Shown: positions 13,840 to 23,619, counted from the stretch's first letter. The stretch is DNA of 64,000 nt from Microbacterium oryzae (GCF_009735645.1 NZ_CP032550.1:682001-746000); one strand, 5' to 3'. Numbers and translations: made by a program. Notes: a model not told the origin generated them from the letters alone.

Positions 13840-14907
13840 TCAGAGTCCTGGGGCCTCGTCGACGACGGTGGTCTTGACGAGGGTGCGCGTGTCCGGGACG
13901 GAGTCGGGGAGGATCCCGTTGCCGCCGATCTTGCTTGTGCTGGTCTGCGCGAGGGAGGTGATCATGCCCGTGGACGTGTCGAGCGTGACCTGCGTGAGAC
14001 GGGTGTTCAGCCAGTTCCCGGACCGGTACTCGAGGGATGCGTGGTTCCCTTCGGCCTCTTCGAGGGTGATGCCGGGAACGAGCGCGAGTGCCCGGAGGGT
14101 GGCTGCCCGCAGGTCTGCGGGCATGAGGTTCGCGGCGAGGGTATCTGCCATCGCGTCCACGACCCACTGGTCGCTGACCTCGGAGTCGCCGGAATCGGCG
14201 CGGTACCACTCGAGAAGTGCGTGCGGGTCGCGTGGCATTTCGTTGTAGTACGGCCGGTACTGATCCAGCAGGTACTCGTGTGTGTCGCCTTCTGCTGCCG
14301 GGTACTCTCCTCCGGGAAGCACTTGGATGTCGGGCCAATAGCCGCTGCTCTCCGCGGCGTTGGCTTCCCAGTCCGCTGTCGCTTCGTCTGCCCGGTCACC
14401 GTACGAGGTCGTGACCCGCTGGTCCGCGCTTGCGTCCCAGACCCAGTCCCCAGCGCGATCGGCGGGGACGTAGAGGGCTCGCGTGTCCTGGACGACGAGA
14501 CCGGCTTCCGCGTCTGCACGGTTGGCGTTGTTGAAGCGCATTCCGGCGTCATCTCCCATGTCGGCATCCCATCTGAGGAGCGACTCACTCGTCTCCTCGA
14601 TGCGGAGGTACTGCCCCGGGGCGAGGGTGGTGTCGACCGCCGTGATCGTCACGTCCGCCGCATCTTCGAGGACGGCCGCGGCGGCGGGATCGACCTGGGC
14701 GGGAGCGAGGACGCCGACGGCGACCGCGGCCGTGGCCACGCCTCCCACCAGTGCGGTGGCAGCGAACCACCGCCGGCGGGCTCGCACACCGACGCGGTCG
14801 ACGGTCGCGATCTCTCGCAGCAGCCTCTGTCGGGCGCTGTTGATGTCTGCTTCGCTCACCGAAGTGGCATCGGGATTCATGTCACGCACCTGCTCCAAGA
14901 CGTCCAT
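13840..14907 (-). CDS. CU044_5270-like membrane protein (sigma-factor partner)
   Basis: 355 residues. The first 45 residues are cytoplasmic and charged, a single membrane segment follows at about 47-70, and the long remainder is extracytoplasmic with many Asp/Glu and Trp. The layout and the position downstream of a sigma-70 gene match the CU044_5270 family. It may act as a membrane-bound control protein for the sigma factor, but the classical anti-sigma HxxxCxxC motif is absent. Its start overlaps the end of the sigma gene by 26 bp. Function inferred from context. Confidence 0.7.
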   Translation of the reverse strand: MDVLEQVRDMNPDATSVSEADINSARQRLLREIATVDRVGVRARRRWFAATALVGGVATAAVAVGVLAPAQVDPAAAAVLEDAADVTITAVDTTLAPGQYLRIEETSESLLRWDADMGDDAGMRFNNANRADAEAGLVVQDTRALYVPADRAGDWVWDASADQRVTTSYGDRADEATADWEANAAESSGYWPDIQVLPGGEYPAAEGDTHEYLLDQYRPYYNEMPRDPHALLEWYRADSGDSEVSDQWVVDAMADTLAANLMPADLRAATLRALALVPGITLEEAEGNHASLEYRSGNWLNTRLTQVTLDTSTGMITSLAQTSTSKIGGNGILPDSVPDTRTLVKTTVVDEAPGL

Positions 14908-15487
14908 CTGTCTCCTCCTTCCCCATCCAGGTCAACCGGGCCGCGGTGTGCGATCCTGGGGGTGCGAGCTTTCGTCGCACCCGGTTCGACCGCGACGCGA
15001 CCGTGCCGACGGGCACACCGAGCGCGACGGCCACCTCCTCTTGCGTGAGGTTGCCCCATGCGTACAGCAGCAACGTCTCGCGATCTCGCGCCGACAGGGC
15101 GGCGATCCGCGGCGCCAGGCCGCGCACCGCCGCTGCAGCATCCAGCCGGGTGGTCGCCCCGTCGATGCCGCCCTCGTAAGAGAAGTCCTCACGATGAGCA
15201 GAAGCCGACGCAGCCTGCCACTGCCGAACCTCATCCGCACGATGCTTCTTCATCACCCGAGAGGCGATGCCGAGCAGCCAAGGGCGGGCGCTTTTCCACG
15301 CAGTATCGAAGTCCCCGCGACGTCGGAATGCCACGAGGAACGTCTCGCTGAGGACGTCCTCGACAGCGTCGGCTCCGACGCGTCGGCGGATGAACGCCGC
15401 AACCGACGCCGAGTGCCGCTCGAAGAGCTCCGCGAATGCGCGAGGGGATTCCCGCGACCGGGAGAGGATCTCACTGTCTGTGCTCAC
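14882..15487 (-). CDS. RNA polymerase sigma factor, sigma-70 (ECF) family
   Basis: 201 residues from a GTG at 15,485-15,487. Region 2 covers residues 10-75 (AFAELFERHSASVAAFIRRR, then VEDVLSETFLVAFRR). Region 4 covers 115-170 (LSARDRETLLLYAWGNLTQEEVAVALGVP), a helix-turn-helix that reads the -35 element. There is no extra C-terminal domain beyond a short Gly-rich tail. It directs RNA polymerase to specific promoters. It is co-transcribed and coupled with the CU044_5270-type gene. The signal is unknown. Confidence 0.9.
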   Translation of the reverse strand: MSTDSEILSRSRESPRAFAELFERHSASVAAFIRRRVGADAVEDVLSETFLVAFRRRGDFDTAWKSARPWLLGIASRVMKKHRADEVRQWQAASASAHREDFSYEGGIDGATTRLDAAAAVRGLAPRIAALSARDRETLLLYAWGNLTQEEVAVALGVPVGTVASRSNRVRRKLAPPGSHTAARLTWMGKEETDGRLGAGA

Positions 15488-15686
15488 ACTAGGTATTGCT
15501 CTCTCCGGTCCAAACCCTTCACAGAATCTTCGAGCCCGCCGCACAAGCGAGATGGGCGGGTCGTGTTGGGCGCACAGACGAGGCCCGCTCCGAGGGTGCT
15601 GAGCTCACATCATTCTGTCCCCCTCGACGCACGTTCCGTCTCGCCAGGAAGACCAGCCGACGGGAGGCGGCCCACCTGCAAGCGGG

Positions 15687-15716
15687 TGACGCGATAGGGG
15701 ATCCTTCACCGGGACA
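15687..15716 (+). repeat. Dispersed 30-bp hairpin repeat, copy 10
   Basis: Right half (GATCCTTCAC, CGGGACA) perfect; left arm TGACGCG has three changes. It is the left boundary of the alpha-glucan locus. Confidence 0.75.
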
Positions 15717-15820
15717 CCTGCGCGGAGATCTGAGCGAGGTGAGTGCGGGTCCCACTTCACTCCGCTGCATCCGCCCTTCCGCGGCGGCTTGCCCGACTAG
15801 AACGTCCTCGTTAGAGCCAG

Positions 15821-15840
15821 CCGAAAACGATCGTTTTCGG
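15821..15840. promoter_or_regulatory. Perfect 20-bp palindrome
   Basis: CCGAAAACGATCGTTTTCGG is fully self-complementary, with a central CGATCG like many LacI-type operators. It lies 157 bp beyond the stop of the ROK gene, not in front of a start codon. A related imperfect palindrome lies at 26,373-26,394 at the other end of the locus. Regulatory use is uncertain. Confidence 0.4.
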
Positions 15841-15996
15841 TCGCATCGCGAAGCAGCGCTTGTATCCGCGCCGCAAACGTGTGTCAAAACCCGGTTTCGG
15901 CGGGGGTTTTCGGGGAGGTGTCGGGGCGGCATAGTTCTGACCATGCGGTCCGGTTGGTGTGAGGGTCCAAACCGCTCCGCCGACCCACAGCGACGC

Positions 15997-17136
15997 CTAC
16001 GACGCCGATGCGTGGCCTCGGTTGAGAACGAATCGCTGTAGTGCAGGGACGGCGGCTCCGCGGCACCACTCTTCGTTCGAGTCGGTGGTGAGGACCATCG
16101 GCACGGGGGATGCGCGGGGATCCCGCTGTTGGAGGACTGCGGCTTGGACAGCAGGCAGAGTGTCTCTGATGAGCCCAATACCCTCGCCCCCGACTATGAC
16201 GAGCTCGGGCGCCGTGAGGTTCGCCACGGCGGCCACTAGCTTGCCGAAGGCTAGTCCGGCGCGCTCAAATATGCTTCTGACTGCCTCGTTTCCTTGGTGG
16301 TGCAGGTCGAGAAGGCTCGGCCAAGGCTGATGTTGCCCGAGAGCTTCCGCTGCCTGGCGCTCGATGAAGGGAGTGGTCAACATCGATTCGGCGCACCCGC
16401 GATGGCCTTGGCTGCAGGTTGGCCCAAGGGGATCGAGGGGCCAGTGGCCGACGAGGCCAACACCTGAGTCGGGGCCGAGTAGCGGCGCACCGTTAGCGAC
16501 ACATCCGTAGCCCACACCGACCCCGAGGGTCAGGACGGCGAAGTTGCTGTGTCCGGAGCCTTCTCCGAACCAGTGCACCGCCCGTGTGTAAGCCTCCAGA
16601 TCGTTCGCGCACGCAGTTCGCAGGCCGGTTGCTCCTTCGACCATGGCTGCGAGGGGAACAGCATTCCACTTTAAGAACGGTGCAGACTCGATAAGGTCAT
16701 CGTCTCCGACCACTCCGCCAACCGCGATGCCGATGCCATCGAGCACGAACTCGGTTGAGAAGTATGAGGTGAGGCTGACGACGCAGTCAGCAACCTCTTG
16801 AGGATCACCCTCATGCCTCACGATCCGTATGGGTGTAACTGATTCCCCACGGAGGTTCACGACCACTGCCGTCAGCGTGTCCACAGACACCTTGACGCCC
16901 AGGAAGTGATGTGATTCAGCGACAACGTCGAGGAGCGTGGACGGCCTCCCTCGACCCTCGACGATCTGGCCAGACTCCACGAGCAGTCCTCCGGCGATCA
17001 GCTCGGAGCTAGCTCGCGTCAACGTAGCCGGCGCAAAGTTCAGTCGTCGAGCGATGTCCGTCCGGCTGAGTGGGCCATGCAGGAGCACCTCGAGGGCAAC
17101 TTCCTGAGCTGCTCGATCGCGCGGATCCCAAACCAT
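15997..17136 (-). CDS. ROK-family transcriptional repressor
   Basis: 379 residues. A winged helix occupies residues 10-65 (SRTDIARRLNFAPATLTRASSELIAGGLL), followed by a ROK domain with the sugar/ATP-type loops (GIAVGGVVG, LTLGVGVGYG) and the zinc-type motif CSQGHRGCAE near residue 240. This is the NagC/XylR/Mlc layout. The family binds operator DNA and is released by a sugar ligand. It is transcribed divergently from the sugar importer and glucanase operon, so it is the likely regulator of that operon. The ligand may be an isomalto-oligosaccharide or glucose; this is inferred. Confidence 0.85.
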   Translation of the reverse strand: MVWDPRDRAAQEVALEVLLHGPLSRTDIARRLNFAPATLTRASSELIAGGLLVESGQIVEGRGRPSTLLDVVAESHHFLGVKVSVDTLTAVVVNLRGESVTPIRIVRHEGDPQEVADCVVSLTSYFSTEFVLDGIGIAVGGVVGDDDLIESAPFLKWNAVPLAAMVEGATGLRTACANDLEAYTRAVHWFGEGSGHSNFAVLTLGVGVGYGCVANGAPLLGPDSGVGLVGHWPLDPLGPTCSQGHRGCAESMLTTPFIERQAAEALGQHQPWPSLLDLHHQGNEAVRSIFERAGLAFGKLVAAVANLTAPELVIVGGEGIGLIRDTLPAVQAAVLQQRDPRASPVPMVLTTDSNEEWCRGAAVPALQRFVLNRGHASAS

Positions 17137-17223
17137 GATTTCTTCGTCCGTGAAGCAAATGTTGTCGAAGCAGACGATACAGCAGGTACTTGCAGTTCTT
17201 TAACTTCATATGCTCAAATAATT

Positions 17224-17243
17224 GGGCGGTCCAGGAACCGCCC
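17224..17243 (+). promoter_or_regulatory. Leader hairpin in the divergent control region
   Basis: 7-bp stem GGGCGGT / ACCGCCC with a 6-nt loop, ending just before the GGAG site of the binding-protein gene. The wider 122-bp region (17,137-17,258) is AT-rich near 17,197-17,222 (TTCTTTAACTTCATATGC) and holds two GAAGCA repeats 19 bp apart; it should contain both promoters and the ROK operator. Confidence 0.4.
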
Positions 17244-17258
17244 GAAATGGAGACTGCA

Positions 17259-18530
17259 ATGAGGCACACACGTTTCGCTTCTGCCGGCGCACTCGTCGCT
17301 GTTGGAGGCATCATCCTCGCCGGATGTTCATCCGCGAACGCGCCGGCCGAGGACATCACACTCACCTTCTGGGGAACATACGGCAATGGAGGTAACAGCG
17401 CCCAGACGGAGGTGCTGGAGAACGAACTGATCCCGGCGTTTGAGGAAGCCAACCCGGGGGTGTCGGTGAACTACGTCGACATGCCGTACGACGGTCTCAA
17501 GCAGAAGCTGACGACGAGCGCGGCCGGAGGAGAGCTCCCTGATCTGATTCGCTCGGACATCGGGTGGGTGTCGCAGTTCGCACAGCTTGGTGTGTACCGC
17601 AAGCTCAGCGGTGAGATGCCCGACTTCAAAAAGCTGGCCGCCGATGTCTACCCTGGCACGCTCGAGACAACGGCGTGGAATGGCGACTACTACGGCCTCC
17701 CGCTCAACACGAACACTCGCGTCCTCGTCACCGACAAGACCGCACTCGACGCTGCTGGCATCGAGGCGCCGCCGGCAACTTTCGACGACCTCCGCGAGAT
17801 GGCTGAGGCTCTGGAGGGGACGGATGTTGCCGCGTTCGCGGACAGTGGGCTGAGCGCGTGGAATGTGATGCCATGGATCTGGTCCGCCGGCGGAGACATC
17901 GCCGATTCGGACCTGACCAAAGCATCGGGTTACTTGGACAGCCCGGAAAGCGTGTCGGGTGTGCAGCTTCTGGTGGATCTATATCAAGCGGGGCAGATTC
18001 CCAACCTGATCACCGGCAACACGGGTGCAACGTCCACGAGCGACGGCCTTCCGACCAACGCCTACGCGAGCATTCTGGACGGTCCGTGGATGCAGGACAT
18101 CTGGGCTGGGCAGTACCCCGACTTTGAGCCAATCTATGCGCCTGTGCCCGCAGGCGACGGAGGATCAATCAGCGTCGTCGGCGGGGAGAGCATCGTCGTC
18201 ACCGAAGGCACTGCTCATGCCGACGCGGCGTACGATTTCGTCGCCTTCACCCAGTCAGAGCAGTACCAGCTCGGGATGGCTCAGGCGGGCCAGATGTCGG
18301 TCAAGCCGTCCCTGGCAGAGAAGCAGGCCGAACTCGTGCCCTACTTCGGCGCATTCGCAGACCAGCTTGAAACCGCACGGGCCCGACTCCCGATCCCGCA
18401 GGCCGGTGAAGTGGACACCATCCTCAACACCGAACTCGTCCCCGCCTTCGAGGGAACCACCACGGTGGAAGCGGCTCTTGCCTCGGCTGCGGCGCAGATC
18501 GATGAGCTCCTCGCGGAGAACCAGAACTAG
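17259..18530 (+). CDS. Sugar ABC transporter substrate-binding lipoprotein
   Basis: 423 residues from MRHTRFAS, with GGAG upstream. The signal peptide ends in the lipobox LAGC near residue 22. The mature protein has the family 1 solute-binding pattern (LTFWGTYGNGG, NPGVSVNYVDMPYDGLKQKL, GLPLNTNTRVLVTDK), typical of malto- or isomalto-oligosaccharide binders. It captures sugar outside the membrane for the two permeases that follow. Its TAG overlaps the GTG of the next gene. With glucanases in the same operon, isomalto-oligosaccharides are the likely ligands. Confidence 0.9.
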   Translation: MRHTRFASAGALVAVGGIILAGCSSANAPAEDITLTFWGTYGNGGNSAQTEVLENELIPAFEEANPGVSVNYVDMPYDGLKQKLTTSAAGGELPDLIRSDIGWVSQFAQLGVYRKLSGEMPDFKKLAADVYPGTLETTAWNGDYYGLPLNTNTRVLVTDKTALDAAGIEAPPATFDDLREMAEALEGTDVAAFADSGLSAWNVMPWIWSAGGDIADSDLTKASGYLDSPESVSGVQLLVDLYQAGQIPNLITGNTGATSTSDGLPTNAYASILDGPWMQDIWAGQYPDFEPIYAPVPAGDGGSISVVGGESIVVTEGTAHADAAYDFVAFTQSEQYQLGMAQAGQMSVKPSLAEKQAELVPYFGAFADQLETARARLPIPQAGEVDTILNTELVPAFEGTTTVEAALASAAAQIDELLAENQN

Positions 18531-19459
18531 TGACAGCTCTCACCACTGAGCGGGAGGCGCGCGTCGCCTCCCGCTCAGTTCCCACAAGCCATCGTTCACG
18601 GCGCTTCGACGCGACGCCGTGGCTGTTCATCATGCCGGGCGCGATTCTGTTTGCTGTATTCATCGTGTACCCGATGGTCCAGGCCGGCCAGATGAGCCTG
18701 TACGACTGGAACATCCTCCGCGGAGCTGCGAGCGAGTTCGTCGGCTTCGACAACTACATTCGCGCCTTCAACGACGACCGGTTCTGGTTGAGTCTGGCGA
18801 ACAGCGGGATCTACATGCTGTTCACCGTGCCACCCCAGATCGTTCTCGGTTTGGCGATCGCCATGCTGTTGCGATCGAAGGCACCAGCGCAGCCCCTCTT
18901 CCGCGTGCTGTTCTACCTTCCGGTAGTGACGAGCTGGGTCGTTGTCTCCCTTCTGTTCAAGTACCTGTTCGCAGACCAGGGACTCGTGAACTTCGTGCTC
19001 GGATCCGACACCTCATGGCTCTCGAACCGGTGGACAGCGCTCGTGGCCATCTGCGCGCTAGGCGTGTGGAAAGGCATCGGCTGGTCCATGATGATCTTCC
19101 TCGCAGCCCTTCAGGGCGTACCCCAGTCCCTCGAGGAAGCAGCAGCGCTTGACGGTGCGAACTGGTGGCAACGGTTCCGAGCGGTCACAGTGCCCGCCAT
19201 CTGGCCGGCGATGCTGTTCGTCATCGTCATGCTCGTCATCGGCGGCTTCAACGTTTTCACGTCCGTTCTCCTGATGACCGCAGGCGGTCCGGGCGGCCAG
19301 ACGGAAGTCCTGCTCACCTTCATGTACCAGCAAGCGTTCTCCAACCTCGACTTCGGCTACGGGGCAGCCCTGGCAGTCCTTCTCACCCTCGTCGTCTTCG
19401 TTTTCTCCGTGATCCAGTTGAGGGTCTTCCGCGACCGAACCGATGAGGAACTGTCATGA
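18530..19459 (+). CDS. Sugar ABC transporter permease (MalF-like)
   Basis: 309 residues from a GTG that overlaps the previous stop. Six membrane segments are visible, starting at WLFIMPGAILFAVFIVYPM (about residue 32). The EAA loop is present as EEAAALDGANWWQRFRAVTVPAIWPA near residue 205, where the ATPase docks. This is the first of the two membrane subunits of a CUT1-type importer. No ATPase gene is in the locus; in related actinobacteria a shared MsiK-type ATPase serves several such importers. Confidence 0.92.
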   Translation: MTALTTEREARVASRSVPTSHRSRRFDATPWLFIMPGAILFAVFIVYPMVQAGQMSLYDWNILRGAASEFVGFDNYIRAFNDDRFWLSLANSGIYMLFTVPPQIVLGLAIAMLLRSKAPAQPLFRVLFYLPVVTSWVVVSLLFKYLFADQGLVNFVLGSDTSWLSNRWTALVAICALGVWKGIGWSMMIFLAALQGVPQSLEEAAALDGANWWQRFRAVTVPAIWPAMLFVIVMLVIGGFNVFTSVLLMTAGGPGGQTEVLLTFMYQQAFSNLDFGYGAALAVLLTLVVFVFSVIQLRVFRDRTDEELS

Positions 19460-20298
19460 GGCGCCGACAACAGGGCACCCGCGCTCTCACCGCCCTTCGT
19501 CTCGTTGCCCTGATCGCAGGCGCGGCAGTGATGACGACGCCGTTCCTGTACATGCTGTCGACGTCCTTCAAGCCGCAAGCATTCGTCCTCACGACACCGC
19601 CGCAGTTCATCCCAGACCCCTTCACCTGGAGTAACTACGCGCAGGCGTGGACAACTCAGGACTTCGCGCGGTACGCCGCCAACTCCGTCATCGTCGCCGT
19701 CATCTCAACGGCACTGTCCGTACTAATCAGCTCGATGATGGCTTACGGATTCGCGCGATTCGAGTTCCGGGGCCGCGAAGTAGTGTTCCGGATTCTCCTC
19801 ATAGGACTCATGGTCCCGGCGATGATGCTGATCATCCCGCAGTTCGTGCTGGCCAAGTACTTCAACCTCCTCGACTCCCTCGCGGGGCTCATCGTGTTCT
19901 ACGTTGCGGGGTCCCTCGCCCTCAACGTGTTCCTCCTTCGAGGATTCTTCGCCGCGTTACCCGGAGAACTTGATCAAGCAATGCAGATCGACGGTGCAAA
20001 CGCATGGACTCGCTACTGGCGACTCGCCATCCCTCTCGCCCGACCGGCGCTTGCAACCGCGACGATTTTCACATTCTTGGCGAGCTGGGACGAGTTCGCG
20101 TGGGCTCTCACAATCATCAACAACCCCGATAACCGGACGTTGCCGATCGCGATCCAGCTTTTTCAGGGGCAGAACGCCACCCAATGGGGCCTCGTCTTCG
20201 CAGCCTCAGTGATCGCCATCATCCCGGTAATCGTCGTGTACCTCGTTTTCCAGCGCCACTTCGTACAAGGCCTCACCTCGGGGGCCGTCAAAGGATGA
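19456..20298 (+). CDS. Sugar ABC transporter permease (MalG-like)
   Basis: 280 residues, start overlapping the stop of the first permease (ATGA). Six membrane segments, with the EAA loop as LDQAMQIDGANAWTRYWRLAIPLARPA near residue 180. It pairs with the MalF-like subunit to form the channel. Its stop again overlaps the start of the GH66 gene, so binding protein, permeases and enzymes form one tightly coupled operon. Confidence 0.92.
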   Translation: MRRRQQGTRALTALRLVALIAGAAVMTTPFLYMLSTSFKPQAFVLTTPPQFIPDPFTWSNYAQAWTTQDFARYAANSVIVAVISTALSVLISSMMAYGFARFEFRGREVVFRILLIGLMVPAMMLIIPQFVLAKYFNLLDSLAGLIVFYVAGSLALNVFLLRGFFAALPGELDQAMQIDGANAWTRYWRLAIPLARPALATATIFTFLASWDEFAWALTIINNPDNRTLPIAIQLFQGQNATQWGLVFAASVIAIIPVIVVYLVFQRHFVQGLTSGAVKG

Positions 20299-21902
20299 CC
20301 ATGACAGACACCACCTTGCTGCCCACGCGCGCGACGTATGCCCCAGGCCAGGGCATCTCCATCGATATCGAGCGGCCCGAGTCCGGCAGCTACTCGGGCG
20401 AAATCTCAGTATGGAAGCTCGGAGAGATCGTCTCTCGCTTCCCCGTCGCGAACGTCACTCGCTGGGATGGGCCAACACTGCCTGAAGGCTCCTACGGCAT
20501 CGAATTGACAATCGATGGCGAGCTCTGCGGTCGGACGGCAGTGGAGGTCACCTCCACCCCCCGCGCACGGCTGCGATACGGCTTCGTTGCGAGCTACAGC
20601 CCCGGGAAGGATGCAACTGCCTGTGCAAATCTCGCCCGGCGCCTCCACCTCAACAGCATCCAGTTCTACGACTGGGCCTACCGGCATGCCGACCTGATGG
20701 GTGGGGGCGAGAGCTACACAGATGCCCTTGACCAGACCATCAGCCTGGACACCGTCCGAAACTTGATCGCGGCATACCGCGACGTAGGCACTGACTCCAT
20801 CGGATACGCAGCCGTCTACGCGGCGGGACCAGAAGAGTGGCCGGCGTGGAAGCAGCACGCACTCCTCCGCCCGACCGGAGAACCATACGCACTCGGCGAC
20901 TTCCTGTTCATCCTCGACCCTGCCGCGCCGGAATGGCTGTCTCATTTCCGCGGCGAACTCAGCCGGACGAGCGTCGCGCTGGGATTTGACGGCTACCACC
21001 TGGATCAATACGGCTACCCCAAATTCGCGGCGACACCGGATGGCACTGCGGTGAACGTCGCGGAGTCATTCGCCACCCTGGTCACGCAGGTCCGTGACGA
21101 GCTGCCCGACGCGCGACTCATCTTCAACAACGTCAACGACTTTCCTACGTGGCGCACCGCGTCGCTCCCTCAAGACGCCGTCTACATCGAGCCATGGGAA
21201 CCCAACGTCACGCTCGAGTCCCTCGCGCGCATCACGCGCCGCGCGCGGTCTGCCGCGGGCGGGCAACCGATCGTATTGGCCGCGTACCAGCACATTTATG
21301 ACAGCGTCGACGCCCGGACCGGCGACCGCTCGACAGCATTCACCATGGCCACGCTCTTCTCCCACGGTGCGACTCAGCTGCTCGCAGGCGAGGGCGGGCA
21401 CCTGCTCGTGGACCCGTACTACGTGCGCAATCAGGAAGCCGCGGAGGAGACCTTGTCCTTCTTGGCTCGGTGGTACGACTTCCTCGTCGAACACGACGAG
21501 ATCCTCATGAGTTCCGACCTGCACGAGGTGACATCGTCGTATGTGGGGGAGTACAACGGTGACCTCGATGTCACCTACCCCACAGCCCCCGTGGCATCTG
21601 ACCCAGGAGGTGGCGTCGTCTGGCGTCGAGTGGTGTCGCACGGATCAGACCTGATCGTCCACCTCATCAACCTCGCCCAGCAGGTCGACACCCAGTGGGA
21701 TGCCGCCCGCGAGCTGCCTGTCGCGGTCGACGGAGGCGCCCTTCGCATGCGACACATCCCGGGCCGCACCCCCCGCATCCGCGTCGCCGACCCAGACGGC
21801 ATCGGCCGTCTCACCCAGGTTCCCGTTCGCATCGAGGGTGACTACGTCATCGCCGAGCTTCCTCCACTCCACGTCTGGCAGGTCCTGCATGTCACTTACT
21901 GA
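20295..21902 (+). CDS. Cytoplasmic GH66-family glucanase (dextranase-like)
   Basis: 535 residues starting MTMTDTT, with no signal peptide. A beta-sandwich-like N-terminal domain (ATYAPGQGISIDIE) is followed by the GH66 barrel: LNSIQFYDWAYRHADLMGG, then GFDGYHLDQYG with the likely nucleophile Asp, then AVYIEPWEPNV with the likely acid Glu. GH66 enzymes cut alpha-1,6-glucans or form cyclic isomalto-oligosaccharides. A form without a secretion signal, coupled to an importer, suggests action on imported oligosaccharides, perhaps linearising cyclic ones. It overlaps both neighbours. Exact specificity is not readable from sequence. Confidence 0.85.
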   Translation: MTMTDTTLLPTRATYAPGQGISIDIERPESGSYSGEISVWKLGEIVSRFPVANVTRWDGPTLPEGSYGIELTIDGELCGRTAVEVTSTPRARLRYGFVASYSPGKDATACANLARRLHLNSIQFYDWAYRHADLMGGGESYTDALDQTISLDTVRNLIAAYRDVGTDSIGYAAVYAAGPEEWPAWKQHALLRPTGEPYALGDFLFILDPAAPEWLSHFRGELSRTSVALGFDGYHLDQYGYPKFAATPDGTAVNVAESFATLVTQVRDELPDARLIFNNVNDFPTWRTASLPQDAVYIEPWEPNVTLESLARITRRARSAAGGQPIVLAAYQHIYDSVDARTGDRSTAFTMATLFSHGATQLLAGEGGHLLVDPYYVRNQEAAEETLSFLARWYDFLVEHDEILMSSDLHEVTSSYVGEYNGDLDVTYPTAPVASDPGGGVVWRRVVSHGSDLIVHLINLAQQVDTQWDAARELPVAVDGGALRMRHIPGRTPRIRVADPDGIGRLTQVPVRIEGDYVIAELPPLHVWQVLHVTY

Positions 21903-23619
21903 GCTCTCATCCAACGTGTTTTCCAGGTCCAAGAAGGACTGGTGGAAAAGCGCAGTCGTCTACCAGGTGTACCCACGAAGCTTCCAAGACTCAAACGGCG
22001 ACGGCATCGGAGACCTGCGAGGCATCCTCGGTCGCCTGGATCACCTGCAGCGCCTCGGCGTGGACGTCATCTGGCTGTCACCGATCTACCGCTCACCGCA
22101 GGCGGACAACGGCTACGACATCAGCGACTACGAGCAGATCGACCCCGTCTTCGGGACGTTTGCGGACTTCGACGAACTCCTCGATGGAGCTCATCGCCGA
22201 GGCATCAAGATCGTCATGGACCTGGTGGTCAACCACACATCCGACCAGCACCCGTGGTTCATCGAATCGCGGTCCTCGATCACCAATCCCAAGCGGGATT
22301 GGTACATCTGGCGGGATCCACGCCCCGGCTCCACTCCGGGACGGCCCGGGAGCGAACCCACGAACTGGAAGTCCTTCTTCTCTGGATCCACCTGGGAGCT
22401 GGATACGACCACCGGTCAGTATTACCTGCACCTCTTCGACCGCCGTCAGCCTGACCTCAACTGGGAAAACGACGACATGCGCGCGGCGGTGTACGCAATG
22501 ATGCGTCGCTGGTTGGACCGCGGAGTCGATGGCTTCCGAATGGACGTCATCAACCTCATTTCGAAGGATCCCGCTTACCCTGACGCCCCTGGTGCGTTCG
22601 ACAGCTATGGCGATGGTTTCTCCTTCTACGCACACGGTCCCCGCCTCCATGAGTACCTGCAGGAGATGAACCGGGAGGTGTTTGCGGGACGCGACGGGAT
22701 GCTGACCGTTGGCGAGATGCCCGGGGTGACGACCACGCAGGCGAAGGCGTTCACAGACCCGGAGCGACACGAGCTCAACATGGTTTTCCAGTTCGAGCAT
22801 GTGGGACTCGACCACGGCGAGGGCTCGAAATTCGCGCACCAACCTCTGCGACCGGGCGACCTTGCCGAGTCATTCACAACCTGGCAGGACGCTCTCGCCG
22901 AGACCGGTTGGAACAGTCTCTACCTGTCCAACCATGACCAGCCACGGCCCGTTAGCAGGTTCGGTGACGACGAGACCTGGTGGCGGGAGTCGGCGACCGC
23001 ACTCGCCACCATCCTTCACATGCAGCGCGGGACGCCGTACATCTATCAGGGCGAAGAGATCGGGATGACGAATCACCCATTCCCGACCGTCTCCTCGCTC
23101 CGCGACATCGAAAGCCTCAACCATCTCTCCCACGAGGTCGACGCAGGCGCTTCGGAGGTCCTAGTGCTCCGCGACATTCGCCGAATAGGACGCGATAACG
23201 CTCGCACGCCCGTGCAGTGGACCAGCCACCCACTCGCCGGGTTTACAGAGGGCACGCCCTGGATCGACGTCAACCCCAACACGTCATGGCTCAACGCAAA
23301 CGCGCAGTACGGACAGCCCGGCTCTGTCTTCGAGCACTACCGATCGCTCATCGCCCTGCGCCACGAGCTCCCCGTTGTCGCTCTTGGGTCCTTCCGACGC
23401 ATCGATACGGACTCGCGGGCGGTCTTCGCATTCGAGCGCCGTCTGGAAGCAGCAACCCTGATCGTGATCGCGAATCTCTCGTCGACGAACACCAGAGTCG
23501 ACCTCAGCGACGAACTTCCCACCATCTGGTCGAGTCGTCTCTTGCTCTCCAACTGGACAGACGGGCAGGCCAGCGGCCAGCAGTTCCGTCCGTGGGAAGC
23601 CCGCGTCTACAGCCTCTGA
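21889..23619 (+). CDS. GH13 alpha-glucosidase (oligo-1,6-glucosidase type)
   Basis: 576 residues from MSLTELSS, overlapping the GH66 gene by 14 bp. The GH13 barrel shows YQVYPRSFQDSNGDGIGDL, DLVVNHTSDQH, GFRMDVINLI (nucleophile Asp), LTVGEMPG (acid Glu) and NHDQPR (third Asp). The order and the QVYPRSF / VGEMPG forms match the subgroup that removes alpha-1,6- or alpha-1,4-linked glucose from short oligosaccharides. No signal peptide. It probably turns imported isomalto-oligosaccharides into glucose. Last gene of the coupled operon; the secreted enzyme gene follows after 45 bp. Confidence 0.92.
   Translation: MSLTELSSNVFSRSKKDWWKSAVVYQVYPRSFQDSNGDGIGDLRGILGRLDHLQRLGVDVIWLSPIYRSPQADNGYDISDYEQIDPVFGTFADFDELLDGAHRRGIKIVMDLVVNHTSDQHPWFIESRSSITNPKRDWYIWRDPRPGSTPGRPGSEPTNWKSFFSGSTWELDTTTGQYYLHLFDRRQPDLNWENDDMRAAVYAMMRRWLDRGVDGFRMDVINLISKDPAYPDAPGAFDSYGDGFSFYAHGPRLHEYLQEMNREVFAGRDGMLTVGEMPGVTTTQAKAFTDPERHELNMVFQFEHVGLDHGEGSKFAHQPLRPGDLAESFTTWQDALAETGWNSLYLSNHDQPRPVSRFGDDETWWRESATALATILHMQRGTPYIYQGEEIGMTNHPFPTVSSLRDIESLNHLSHEVDAGASEVLVLRDIRRIGRDNARTPVQWTSHPLAGFTEGTPWIDVNPNTSWLNANAQYGQPGSVFEHYRSLIALRHELPVVALGSFRRIDTDSRAVFAFERRLEAATLIVIANLSSTNTRVDLSDELPTIWSSRLLLSNWTDGQASGQQFRPWEARVYSL

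Larger units (their letters stand above)
15488..15996. other. Gap with repeat copy 10, a 20-bp palindrome and a GCCGAAACC-rich segment
   Basis: No gene is supported. It holds repeat copy 10 (15,687-15,716), the perfect palindrome at 15,821-15,840, and at 15,892-15,946 a segment whose minus strand (GGTCAG, CGACACC, CCGAAAACCCC, GCCGAAACCG) resembles 26,405-26,466 on the plus strand. Confidence 0.5.
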